From the NCBI GenBank assembly GCA_025765615.1, contig JAIVFJ010000413.1, forward strand, positions 1-45,041: 45,041 nucleotides of DNA, in the 5' to 3' direction. Source of the stretch: Zopfochytrium polystomum. Taxonomy: Eukaryota; Chytridiomycota; Chytridiomycetes; Chytridiales; Chytridiaceae. Positions 10,995-21,934 of this stretch are shown piece after piece. Numbering within the stretch: position 1 is the first letter of the stretch; each line of letters opens with the position of its first letter. Both the position numbers and the translations under genes were made by a program. Below the pieces are notes generated by a model. The model was not told where the DNA came from, made no database searches, and saw nothing but the letters and a program-made list of their open reading frames with translations.

Positions 10995-13334
10995 ATGCCA
11001 CCGCCATCCGCACCCGCATCCACCACGACCGCCCTTTCCGACCTCCTCGCCCAGTGGACCGAGTCCGGCGGCGTAACGCGCAAGCTCGCCGTAGCCGCGG
11101 CGCTGGGCGCCGTCGCGGGCGTCGGGACGCTGCTGGTGGTGCAGTCGCTGTCGAAGCGGCGCTCGATCCGGCGGCTCAAGTCGCAGGTATCGGAGGAGCT
11201 CTTTGCCACCGGTCCGTCGCAGCCGGGCACCACCGCCACAAGCGCGCAGTCGGCGCGCTCGTCGCGGACCGCGATTCCGGAGGAGCTGATCCGCGAGCAG
11301 CTGTCGAGGAACTATGCGTTTTTCGGGGAGGAGGTGAGGGCTTGGGGGAGGAAGGACCGCTCTCAGCGGGTGGGTGTTTTTCCTTTGATTGTTTTGGCTT
11401 ACAGGGTCCGCTTCGACACTTCCCAGGCCATGAAGAAAGTTCGAGGCTCCTTTGTCGTTGTCGTCGGTGTTGGCGGCGTCGGAAGCCATGCTGTGAGTTA
11501 AAGCAAGCATCGGATGTCGTCGACGTCCGTCGAGTTTCTCTCATGGAGGATTCTCCAACTGATCAATGAACCCGCTAAATACCCGCTAAATCCAGGCACA
11601 CATGCTGATGCGATCGGGAGTCGAGGTACTGAATCTCATTTTCATAAAGCTGTTAGTGGGACCTAACGACTTTCCAAAAATTAACCGCCTCATCACGAAC
11701 CCAGCGAATCCGGGTCATCGACTTTGACCAAGTCACCCTTTCGTCTCTGAACCGGCACGCCGTCGCCCGCCACTCGGACGTCGGAACCCCAAAAGTCTCG
11801 TGCCTGGCAAAGCACTGCCGGGAAATCGCGCCGCACGTGTCGGTCGAGGTGGTGATGGAGCTGTTCAACTTGCAGTCTGCTCCGCGGCTTCTCGCTGGAA
11901 ACCCAGACTATGTATTGGGTAAGACTTTTTCTACCCGATTGTGTGCTTCTCCGACGGTTTGCCTCCTGCTCGTTATTACATCCTGTTGTTTCAGCACTTT
12001 TCCCTGATCCTTCGATGAAATGTTCAATTATCTCGTTCTTCGCTCTTGCCCCATTCGTTAGACTGCATCGACAACATCCAGACCAAAGTCGAACTGATCG
12101 ACTACTGCGTGAAGAACGGCATACGAGTGCTCGCGTCGATGGGCGCCGGAGCCAAGGCGGATCCTTCGCGTATACAGATTGCAGACATCAGCGACACGTT
12201 TGGTGAGAGGATGTTTTTTCTCACCGCCCCCCCGATCAGAGTGTTTTGGAAGGGATGGACTGTTCATAAAATTGACCGAAATCCCGGTTGAACTGAAAAC
12301 CATGTACAGAGGACCCACTGGCCCGCGTGACGCGGAAAGGTCTTCGCGTGAAGGGCGTCGAGGGCGGGGTTCCCGTGGTGTATTCTACGGAGCGGCCCGG
12401 CGACGTTAAGCTGTTGCCTTTGGAGGAAGCAAAAGTGGATGAGGCGACCGACTTTGCCGTATTGCCCAATTTCCGCTCAAGGTTGGTGAGAGTTGGGGGG
12501 AAACGACGCGGCATTCACGCGTCTTTAAGTTTGTACGCGACTGACCCCAACTCTTTCTCCCAATTACTGCACGATGAAATGGTCTCCCTAGAATTCTTCC
12601 AGGTGGGTGACGTAAAAGGCAAACTGCTGCGTGTAACGTCCTAAAACATCTCTCCTTGCCTCCTGGTTCTTAGTTCTGGGAACTCTTCCAGCACTTTTCG
12701 GTTGCACGATGGCGTCGTATGTGATCACTGAACTGGCTGGGTACAAGCTGGACCCGCTGGCAATCAAGCTCCGAACGAAAACGTACGAGAAAATGCTCAA
12801 GGACATTAAAATGCAAAGCAAAGCTCGGAACGACGACGATGTTGGGGGCAAAGAGTAAGCTTGCCTTTGGGCAGAATGTGGTCGTTCTTCGTTGGTTCTG
12901 ACAGGGCTTTCCTTTTTTTATTCTTAGCGAGGTCAAGCTTTCCGTCAGCGACGTCGGCTTTATACTGGAAGAGGTGCGGCAGCTTGTTTTTTCCCCCTAC
13001 CACCTTACCACGGACAAAACCGCGCCGCTTCTAAACCCCTCCTCCGACCTCACCTTTGTGACACAAAAAAAAAAACAAACACACACAACAGATCTGGCAC
13101 GGAAAAAGCGCCGTCTCGGGGTCCCTGGACAAGGACAAGATCACGCTGACGCGGTGGAACGCGCAGCGGCCGTTCGAGATGGGCAACATAGTGTGTCTGA
13201 CGCGGAAGGAGGCGGCGGCGCACGCGGGGCTCGACCCGGCGCAGGTGGCCGCGCACTACGGACACGACGCGGTGCGGGACATTGAGCGGCGGCTGCAGGG
13301 CCAGGTAGAGGCGCTGAAGTGGCGGGAGCCGTGA
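10995..13334 (+). CDS. TCD1: tRNA threonylcarbamoyladenosine dehydratase, Tcd1/Tcd2 type, ten exons
   Basis: E1-like ATP-dependent enzyme that cyclises t6A37 of tRNAs to ct6A; the yeast proteins sit on the mitochondrial outer membrane. Exons: 10995-11333, 11427-11492, 11596-11625, 11705-11918, 12062-12202, 12310-12481, 12592-12602, 12674-12854, 12928-12973, 13092-13334. All have GT-AG borders and phases agree, giving 480 residues. A hydrophobic segment (KLAVAAALGAVAGVGTLLVV, about 32-51) fits a membrane anchor. Then come LSRNYAFFGEE, the nucleotide loop VGVGGVGSHA, IDFDQVTLSSLNRHA, DVGTPK, DCIDN and SMGAGAKADP, followed by the family block NFRSRILPVLGTLPALFG. That block reads correctly only through an 11-nt exon at 12592-12602. 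The first intron is best taken as 11334-11426, because this aligns EE-AMKKV with the yeast family without a gap. The C-terminal part (IWHGKSAVSG, LTRWN) also matches the family. Confidence 0.93.
12592..12602 (+). other. TCD1: 11-nt micro-exon of TCD1
   Basis: Bases AATTCTTCCAG, preceded by an acceptor CCCTAG and followed by a donor GTGGGT. The upstream exon ends in phase 2 (...TCA AG) and the downstream exon begins TT CTG GGA. Only with these 11 bases is the conserved R-I-L-P-V-L-G-T block produced in frame. Confidence 0.85.
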
Positions 13335-14000
13335 TCCTTCGGTCCTCAAGGGAAAAAAAAAAAGAACGGGACGAAAAATGCGTTTTCGTATGGAATTGGT
13401 TCCGTCAAGAACCAGTCGTATCCCGTGGTTTCAAGTCATGCGAAGTCGGGTTCCTTTTGTGTAATTGCATTTGTACACTTGTCCTGAAAGAAGGGGGGCG
13501 GGAATGGGCAAACGAGACAGAAGGTCGGGAACAAATGTCGTGGCAGCACAGTCCTGGGGGGGTAAGGGGCAAACCCAGCATTCAACTAGTCCGTACATGA
13601 GTGCAATGCTTGTCGAAGGTGTGGTGCAACAAAGGTTCAATGACGTCAGGGGGGTTTGGTTGGTTGGGGGCGGTGGCCAATCCCATGTCTCCTTTCATGA
13701 AATTGAGCAGACAGTCGAAGAACAAACAGACAGACAGACAGACAAACAGCCAGACAGACAGACTGACAGACAGACGCAGCCAGACGACCGAAAGACAGTG
13801 GCCCGCCAAAAAAATAAAAGGAAGACAAGCCCCGCTTCTGGGGGCCAATCCTCACGTCGTCGTCGTCGTCCGAGGCCGCTCGCCGCCTGCCCCCACCGAG
13901 CCCACTGGTTTTTTTTTTTAAGGAGAGATCCCTCCCTCATTCCACTCATCCATCCGTCCTATCCCATCTCCGGCGGCAGCAGCAGCAGAAGCAACAGCAG
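13335..14000. other. intergenic with CAGA microsatellite
   Basis: This 0.67-kb gap lies between TCD1 and the kinase gene. It carries a CAGACAGA-type microsatellite at about 13727-13778 and a T-run near 13909-13919. The bases before the ATG at 14001 are an AGC/AGA repeat. No ORF is convincing. Confidence 0.55.
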
Positions 14001-17000
14001 ATGCCCCTGTCGTCTCCAGTCCTGTCTCCAGTCGCATCCATGCTTTCTCCTGCCCCGTCGTCATCGAGCTCCCTGGGGACGACGTCCACATCCTCTTCCT
14101 CTATCGCCGCTCCCCCAGCTTCTTCGTCGTCGACGGGCGCTCACTCTTCCGCTTCCAATAATAATCCCAGCACTCCAACAACAACGACAAACTCATCCAA
14201 AAAGAAACGAGGCGCAGGTGAATCCTGATGCGGTGGACATTGTAAAAACGTTTGTAGCTAACCAGCAAGAACAACAACAACAATGAAATCCACTCCACTC
14301 GATTAGGCGGAAAGCATCATGGCAACGGTGGTGGTGGTTCAGCAGGCATGCACAACTTCCACTCAGTCCCAACGGCTCCAACACATTTCACAGACTCCTC
14401 GCTGTAAGTGACCGCCCTTTATCGCTCGATCGTTCTCATGTGATCGTCTGCAGTGGAGGCAAGCCCGGAAAGCATTCCGATTTAGCGACGCCAACCACAG
14501 CAGCAGCATCTGCCGCCACCTCCGCATTCCGTGGGCCCGTTAAAAAGTTAGCTCCGACTCATCCTTCGAAACAAGGCGGACGCAGATCGTCATCTGTCCC
14601 GCCTCGCCCGACCGATATCGGTCGTCCTGAAAGCCCTGGCCCGACACGTACACCGGCGCTTAAATCATCGCCGTCCTACGGATCAATGCGATCCCGATCG
14701 AAAGGCCCGGTTACTTCTCGTATCGATCATGGACAACACAACAGGGTTCATCAGATCTCCGCCACATCGAACCAAACACTTCGCCGCTCTCCCTCTGGAA
14801 ATCTAGGAGCCGGTGCCGCGATGTCACAGACAGAAGGAAGGTCCACGGGCAGAGCGACTGCTCGCACATTGAAGGGCGAAGGTCGCGGACGGTCTCCAGT
14901 CACTGAAGCCAGCTCGTCTTCTTCCTCGAGCACCCGAGGCCGAGATGGTGGAGCTCAAAACATCACCGTATCAACGCCGAGTCCGCCACACACTCAGTCG
15001 CACGCCAGTTCCGCGGCACCACCATGGCGAGGTGGCGGAGCGCCTGGAAGAAGCTCACCGCTTCCGCCTTCTTTTTCACCAACCCATCGTGGAACCTCTT
15101 CACCATCTCCCATTGGCGGTGCCCCTCCATCCCATGGCCGGAACGGAGGTAGAGGCGGCCGTGGATCATTCAAATCACACCGAGGTCCAAAGAAAGACGA
15201 CGGTAGCAACCCTAGGCACCCCCACAACGAGTCCGCCCATGAGCAGCAGCAGCAGCAGCAGCACCACCATTCACCGCCCCAAACTTCAAATCATCTTCCC
15301 ACCCCGTCACCGTCGCCAAAGCTGACTGCGCCGAACAGCCGACCAAATAGCAGCAATGCTTCAATGCATCATAATCCTCACCAATCGCACCACCCAGTAT
15401 CTGCTTTCGGAAGCACAATCCCTGCCCCGAAGGCCGTCAGGCAGCCCACACCTCCTGCGGCATCTTCGTCGGTTTCATCCATTCCGACGCCGCGGAAAGC
15501 TCCATCACCGACAGCAGGCCCACATCACTCCACTCACACATCTCGCCCCCCGTTCACGACAACGACCAGCCGCTGGGCCGGACCATCTTTTCCTCGGGCA
15601 GGCGCTGCCACATATTCCTCCACATCGTCGTCCACTGCGATCATTCCCGAAAATGCAACTGTCGTTAAGGAGAAGGATGTTCCGTTGAGTATTGTAAACG
15701 AACAGTTTCGGTTCCCTGCGAACCGACCAGTGTCTTCGTCGGGCAAGAAGAAGGCGAAATCGTCATCTTCTAACAAAGTAAAACCTGCTGCCTCCGTCGC
15801 ACCGGCGGCTGATGCCCAAACTGGAGTAGTGGACGGCGGCAAGACCAGCGTGGCTCAAAAAGAAAGTTCCCGGAAGGTTCAAAAGGTTACCACAATCGTT
15901 GCGAGTGGTCCTGCAGCAGCAGCAGCCGCCGCGGCGCAGGCAGTGGTGCCTCCTTCTATCGTTGGACCCCTCCGTCGAGTGTTTGACGCCCACGAAAAAG
16001 TACCGGCTAAAATCAGCGTGGAGAAGTCATTACCGACAACGGGAGAACCTGGTGCTGTGGCCGGTCGTGGCAGCTTGGACTCGGTGCGGGAAGAGGAGGA
16101 GGAGGAAGAGCCAAAACGCATTCAGAAAATATCGACGACAAAACCGTCGCCGACGATTGCAGCAGTCGCTGCGCAGCCAAAGAAGACGATCGCTACGCCG
16201 TCCTCGAGCTTGGGTTCACTGGCGGAAGAGGACGAACAAGAACTTGCCCAAGTGTCAGCGCCAAATTCGAAAGTAGCAGACCCTGCTCCCGCCGTCTCTG
16301 CATCGACGAAAGCCGATCCTGCAGCAAAGCCAATCTCAAAGCAGTTGCCGTCGGTGTCCGTCACCACCGTAGTGCCCGCCGTCCCGCTCAAAACAAACGT
16401 GAGCAGCGTGCCTGCGGTTCCTGAAAAGCCAGTGCAAAAGAAACCCGAACGAGAGGCCATCAAGCTGCAAACTTCAGCTATTGCCCCTGCAGCGGAGAGC
16501 GCCGGCACCGCCGATGACGAAGACTCGTTCGTTCTCACACCTCTTCGAACCCGTCCACCCGCCCCTCCACCGGTGGTGGCACCGACTGTCGCCGCTGTGG
16601 CGACGCCTGTTCCCCCCAAGCAGCTGCCGGCACCCCCAGAAGTGGGGCCAACGGTAGCGTTTGCATTGACTGCGTTTGCGTCGCCAAAGCCGGCTCCCCT
16701 CCCAATCGCCAACGCCACCGGACCGGCGACAACGGCGGGGAAAGCCACTGGCGCTGTGGCTACCGCAGCGGCTGCCGCCGCTGCGCTCACCGCAGTGTCA
16801 TCGTTGGTGTCGAACCCGACCACCTCGAAGCCTGCGCCTGCGGTTAAAGCACTCCCGCCGACGCCGGCTGCCCCGCCTCCTCGCCCGGTAGCAAAGAAGC
16901 CGGAAGCCCCGCGCGTGTTCACATTGAAGGACTTTGTGGTGAAGAGAACCCTTGGAACAGGTTCTTTCGGTCGCGTCCACCTCGCCGATCTCGGAACGCG

Positions 17001-17980
17001 GCCCGTCGCGCTGAAGGTGCTCCGCAAGGCCGACGTGGTGAAACTGAAGCAGGTGGAGCACACGATGGACGAGAAGCGAATTCTCAGCGAGCTTAGCAGC
17101 AGCACCACAGCGCAGTCAGTGTCCGGCGGAAGCGGTCGATGTCCGTTTATAGTGGAGCTGCTTGGTACTTTTGTGGACTCGAGCCACCTTTACCTTGTGC
17201 TGGAGTATGTCGCAGGAGGCGAATTGTTTTCCCTGTTGCGACGATGGGAAAAGTTTGAGGACGCCGTGGCTCGGTTTTTACGCTGCAGAGGTAGTGGTGG
17301 CATTCAAATTTCTCCACGACCACAGCGTGGTATACAGAGATTTAAAGCCCGAGGTGCGTTGGTTCATTTCATTTTTCATTATCCCACAGCTGCAAATTGC
17401 ATAACTCTGCTACTACTTTCTTCTTGTTTTCTTCCAGAATCTGCTGATCGACGCCCGGGGCCACATCAAGATCACCGATTTCGGCTTTGCGAAAAAGGTG
17501 ACAACCGAGACGTGGACGCTGTGCGGGACGCCGGACTACCTCGCGCCCGAAATCATCCAGTCGCGCGGGTACGGCAAGGCGGTGGACTGGTGGGCGCTGG
17601 GGATCCTGATCTACGAGATGATCGCAGGACACCCGCCGTTCTTTGACGACGACCCGTTCCGGCTGTACGAAAAGATCCTGGCGTGCCGCCTGGCGTTCCC
17701 GCCGCACATGGGCTCGCCCGCGCGCGACCTGATCCGCCGGCTGCTGACGCCGGACCTGTCGAAGCGCTTCGGCAACCTGCGCCGCGGCGCCCGCGACGTC
17801 ATGGAGCACCCGTGGTTCGAGGGCGTCGTGTGGGAGGGCCTGCAGGAGCTGCCGGCGCCGTACGTCCCGCCCGTGAAGCACGCGGGCGATGCGAGCATGT
17901 TTGATGTCTACGACGAGGACTATGAGCCGTACGGAGTGGAAGGCGCTGATCCTCACCGCGATCGATTTATAGGATTTTGA
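14001..17980 (+). CDS. cAMP-dependent protein kinase catalytic subunit with giant N-terminal extension (one frameshift)
   Basis: AGC-family Ser/Thr kinase, PKA type. Exons are 14001-14217, 14307-14403, 14454-17353 and 17438-17980. About 920 N-terminal residues are Ser/Pro/Thr/Ala-rich and look disordered. The kinase domain follows: GTGSFGRV loop, VALKVL lysine, [11 protein letters not shown] helix [10 protein letters not shown] then NLLID (PKA-type YRD), [37 protein letters not shown]. The protein ends at a PKA-like FxxF (FIGF) after an acidic tail (YDEDYE). There is an insert of about 15 residues between helix C and strand 4. Odd: at 17275-17279 the run of five T shifts the frame inside the conserved ARFYAAE block; with four T the frame continues as [17 protein letters not shown]. 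This is either a sequencing error or an inactivating mutation; without it the product is about 1251 residues. It would be held by a regulatory subunit and released by cAMP (family knowledge). Confidence 0.85.
17275..17279 (+). other. apparent +1 frameshift in kinase subdomain VIa
   Basis: A run of five T between codons for A-R and Y-A-A-E. All kinase motifs before it are in one frame and those after it in another, and removing one T restores the family sequence. There are no splice signals here. Confidence 0.8.
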
Positions 17981-18511
17981 CGGAAATAAGCGGGTTTTGG
18001 ATATGACTGTTTTGTGTTCTATGTGTTTCCATCGTAACTTTTTTTGTTTTTGTTTCTGCCGATGGGAAGTTGAGAAAGGAACCGGCCCAGATATGGTGCG
18101 GTCAGAGTCGAAATGGGGTGCGAGTGGCGTGTCCATTGTACTTACTTCCTTTGCGTCTTACGTCCCTTCCAGCTTCCGGAATACTTCCAACTTATCTTTT
18201 TTTTTTCTTTTTTCTTCTTCTTTTTTTCCCCGCCAGCCCATTCTTCTTATGCGTCCCGCTTGTTCTTTCCGTTTTGGTCAGCCTTTCGCCCTTTCTCACG
18301 TTCTCTTTTCTCTTTCCCCTCTCTGCCTCCCGCCTAACTCTTCTTCTTCTCGTTGCACCGTCTAGTTCTCTTTGTCCCCTTCCTCGCTTCATTCCCTTTT
18401 GTTTCTTCCCCCCGTTTCCAAAAAACCCTTATTCGCTCTGGTTTAATGAGTCTTTGCAATGGGCGCGCCTGCAAAGGAAGGATCCTTTCCCTCTTGTGGT
18501 TTCTTGCGGAC

Positions 18512-18552
<41 letters not shown>

Positions 18553-18774
18553 TCACCTCCCCACCCCCCGTTTCCCACTTTTATCCTTTCTCCACGCTGG
18601 TCTTTGTAGGGATTTTTTCTACCATTGTGCAGTCGAATGCGTGCCTATCTTTTTTTCCCCTCTTTCATTTCCTTTTTTTTTTTTCTTGGTTTCTTTTGGG
18701 GCCGTTTTTCCCAAAAAAGTGCGGTGAAGCTGCACAATCGCCAGCTTCGAATGTCCATTCTATCTAACCCCCCC

Positions 18775-18807
<33 letters not shown>

Positions 18808-20690
18808 ACTAACGCCTTTTTTCTCGTTTTCCGTCCCAGTCTCAACCTTCCAAAGAAAAATCTCAAATCCTTGCTTTGCTTTATTTCTTAACCTTCCTCG
18901 CGAGCGAATTGCAGCCAGGAGGTGAAAGGCGAAGAGCAAAGATCGAGAAAAGTAAATAGTACATCCCCCTGTTTGTTCTTTTCAGTTCCGGAAACCCAAA
19001 GAACCGTACTGCCCCCCGTTGTTTCGGATCTCCGCTTGCGGGGAACTCTTTCTATCTAGAAACACGGCACAACTTGGAAGGTGGTTGTAGCATGCGAATT
19101 TTCAGTTTTAATCAGCAATTTCCATAACGGGCCGTATTAGTCTTTGCGGTGCTCTGCACTTCTGCAGAAAGCCTCTGTCAGCCAGCGCTCTGCAGCCACT
19201 GCAAGGGTGGAACCGTTCAATAAGTCACTTAGTGCCGCAATAATTACATTGATTGTAAGCAAGGGACCCAACTGCCAGACAGTGAAAATCTCCGTAGTTC
19301 AGTGTACAAGTAAAACAGTGGAAATGATAAGAAGCGGGGCCGTCATGGCGTCGCCACCCACTTCAGTAGGAATATAACATTTTCACTGAGACGCTTGCTT
19401 CCGGACAAAAACCAAACGGTAGAAGCAGTTCTGTGAGCTCTCGAAGTCCTCACCTAGGGCCAAAGGTGGAAACTAGAGCATGGACCTAAATACCAAACCT
19501 GACTGATGAAAAGGGGCAAAAGGAGGGTGTCTTGTGGCACTAGACAGGAAAGTGTATTTGGAGTCACAAAAGCCAACAAAAACACAAAGAAATCTGTAAC
19601 ACAAAAGAGGTGTTTCTCACAAAGGCATGAACAGACACAATCACAAGGACAACATAATCCTCTGAGGCCAGGCTGGTCTGTGCAGGACTTGACTTATGCA
19701 TCATTCACCAAGATGAAAGCCAGCAAGTTTCAAACCTGGCACCTCTCCCATTGACAGGAGCACTCAACACCACTGAGCTAGAGGGGCCCTTGCCAGTAGA
19801 GCAGTCTGAGCCATCCAGCCTGCAACTTAGTGCATAATAATAACATGAAAAATATACATGGTCGCAACTAAGATTCAGTTCAAATCTCAGTGGTTCAGTA
19901 TGTGGGGACGGACAATAACAACCCATGAAAATAATGAGAAATGGGGTCCAGCTGTGTTACATCACTTTTGTGAAGAGTCCTTTGGTTGAGTCAAATTGAT
20001 AATCCTCACAAGTTATCAGTTAAAAAAGTGGGGTATACTCTTTTTATTTGAGGTCGCAGGCTCAACAGCCTGTCGTCCTCACACGCACCCCTGCTCGCCC
20101 CTCCGTCAAGTGCTACCGCCCTCGGCGATCATCTTCATCTTCGCTCTCGTCCTCATCCACTTCTTCCGCTCTTGCCGTACCCGCTTCTACCCCCCCTTCC
20201 CCCCCCCCCCTCTGCGCCCCTCATCGGCACGGAGTTCCTCCCACCCTTTGTGTCGGACATCGCCAGCCAGGTTTTTTTTTTCCCTTTTTATTATTATTAT
20301 TTTTTTTTATTGTTCCAGCCCCAGAGGGGCCAGCAGGAAGAGAAAGAGCCATCAACAGTGAACTGTAATAGACTACATCCAGGTATCACCTCAGCAAACC
20401 CACCCCATGCGCTACAGACTTACAGGGTTGTCAGGCGACTCCATTTCACATAAAGCCACAATGACCAAAGAAGAAGGGGAAAACACAGAAACAAGAAAAT
20501 AGAGAAGTACGTCTGAGGGAGGTCAGAGTAAGAGAGGGGAACAGCTGTGAAAATTCAGAGGGTTGGGATAAGTTAGATTAGGCTACTGCCCATGGCAAGA
20601 TTGTGAAAGGCAAGAGTGGGCTCAGTGAACGTCAGGGGGCTCAGCAGGAGATGGGTGACAAGTGGCTCTTGCTTGTTGAAGTGAGGGAAG
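17981..20690. other. long gene-poor spacer with homopolymer runs
   Basis: The kinase 3' region is pyrimidine-rich on the + strand (18190-18720), with a 34-base T-run at 18518-18551 and a 32-base C-run at 18776-18807. From about 19.1 kb the composition falls nearer to balanced GC and looks like repeat-derived DNA, including the tRNA-like head listed separately. At about 20180-20270 one frame reads LIGTEFLPPFVSDIASQ and then a GT-rich donor; it looks like a real exon piece but I do not recognise it. No complete gene is seen. Confidence 0.5.
19719..19790 (-). repeat. tRNA-like head, candidate SINE
   Basis: On the minus strand this stretch has a polymerase III A-box-like TAGCTCAGTGG (19780-19770) and, 34 bases on, a degenerate B-box GGTTTGAAACT (19736-19726). 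The cloverleaf is imperfect: the B-box departs from GGTTCGANNCC and the anticodon arm does not fold well. It therefore looks like a decayed tRNA gene or, more likely, a tRNA-derived SINE whose body would run on to lower coordinates. No second copy is visible in the window. Confidence 0.45.
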
Positions 20691-20702
20691 TTCCATTGTG
20701 CA

Positions 20703-21934
20703 GTGAAGCCAGAGAACGCCCCCGTCCACATCATGCAGTACAATCCCGTCGCCCACATCGTCGTCAGCGTCGACGCTGGCGGCCTGGTTGAGTACTGGTG
20801 CCCGGACCCCGACGCGGGCTTCCCCACGCCGAAACCGCCGCACGTCGCGTGGGAGTTTAAGGCGGACACTGATTTGTACGAGTTTAAAAAGGTGTGTGCG
20901 TGTGGTCATATTATCAACTTGCGGATAGGTGAAAAAAACTCAACCTCGTATTTGTTTCAAACAACCTTCCTCGGGGCGTGCAGTGCAAAACGGTCCCCAC
21001 CACCCTCACCTTCTCCCCGGATTTCACCAAATTCGCCACCTTCGGCTTTGCCGACCGCCACGTCCGCGTCTTTGGCTTCCGCTCGGGCAAGCTGCTGCGC
21101 AAGTACGATGAGTCGCTGGCCGTCGTGTCCGAGATGCAGCAGGCCGGCACCGCCGTCCACACCCTCGACGACATGGAGTTTGGAAGGCGACTCGCTGTTG
21201 AGAGGGATATTGAACGGCTGAAGGGCGGCGGGCAGGGGAGCACCGCGAATGTCGGTGAGTGTTTCGCGCAATGGTTTGAGATTTATCCTGTACACATATT
21301 TACTCAGACCGATGAAAAACAGTGTTTGACGAAACAGGCCACTTTATCATCTACGCGACGCTGCTCGGCATCAAGATCCTTAACATTGAGACCAACCGCG
21401 TTGCCCAGCTCGTCGGCAAGATGGAGAACCAGCGCTTCATGAACATTGCGTTGTACCAGGGCGCGCCGAAGAAGAAGAATTTGGTTACACTGGTGCGTCC
21501 GGACGGGGAGTTTTTTTCCTTTCTTTGTCTCCTCCCTTGGCTTCTAAAACGAAATTAGGCAATGGCGTCGTCTGACAATAGTGTCATCCGTGAGAGCGAG
21601 GCAAGCGATCCCACCATCTTTGCAACTGCTTTCAAGCGGAATAGATTTTACATGTTTTCGCGCCGAGAACCAGACTCGTGAGTGTGATCGGTTTTTTTTT
21701 TTTTTTTTTTTTTTTTTGGTTTTTTCCCCCCGATTTGTTTAGTATTCCTTTTGCTGTTTTCTGAATCAATTACGCAATCTTCCTTCCAACCTTCACAATA
21801 TCACCAGCGACCCGGCCGCCGGCGCCTCCAGCACCGCCTCGCGCGACGTCTTCAACGAAAAGCCCTCTCGCGAAGAGCAAACCGTCGCCGCCACCTCCTC
21901 CACAACCCTCAAAGCCTCCCTCGGCTCCCACTGT
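20703..21934 (+). pseudogene. PPWD1: PPWD1 (WD40-cyclophilin) fragment, cut at both ends
   Basis: Matches the middle of PPWD1, a spliceosome-associated WD40 protein with a C-terminal peptidyl-prolyl isomerase domain. Exon pieces 20703-20891, 20984-21254, 21323-21492, 21559-21677 and 21808-about 21931 splice in phase. They give family blocks VVSVDAGGLVEYW, TDTDLYEFKK, DMEFGRRLAVERDIERL, VFDETGHFIIYATLLGIKI, FKRNRFYMFSRREPD and RDVFNEKPSREEQTVAAT. The first WD repeats are missing before 20703. After ASLGSH the whole cyclophilin domain is missing: a possible donor GTGAGA at 21932 leads into 1.1 kb with no recognisable exon. Either the gene was broken by insertions or deletions or only this piece was copied here. 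Intact splice sites suggest a DNA-level copy, not a retrocopy, and fairly recent loss. Confidence 0.8.

Noticed and set aside
10766..11239. Upstream extension of the MTQ1 frame to 11239.
   Set aside because: It would overlap the first exon of TCD1 and adds no family similarity; GC-rich antisense frames stay open by chance here.
11334..11405. A 72-nt first intron in TCD1 ending at the ACAG at 11401-11404.
   Set aside because: It would shift the frame; the acceptor at 11425-11426 keeps the frame and aligns without a gap to the yeast family.
17354..17437. Read-through of the last kinase intron.
   Set aside because: It separates DLKPE from NLLID, has GTGCGT/CCAG borders, and interrupts an invariant kinase block.
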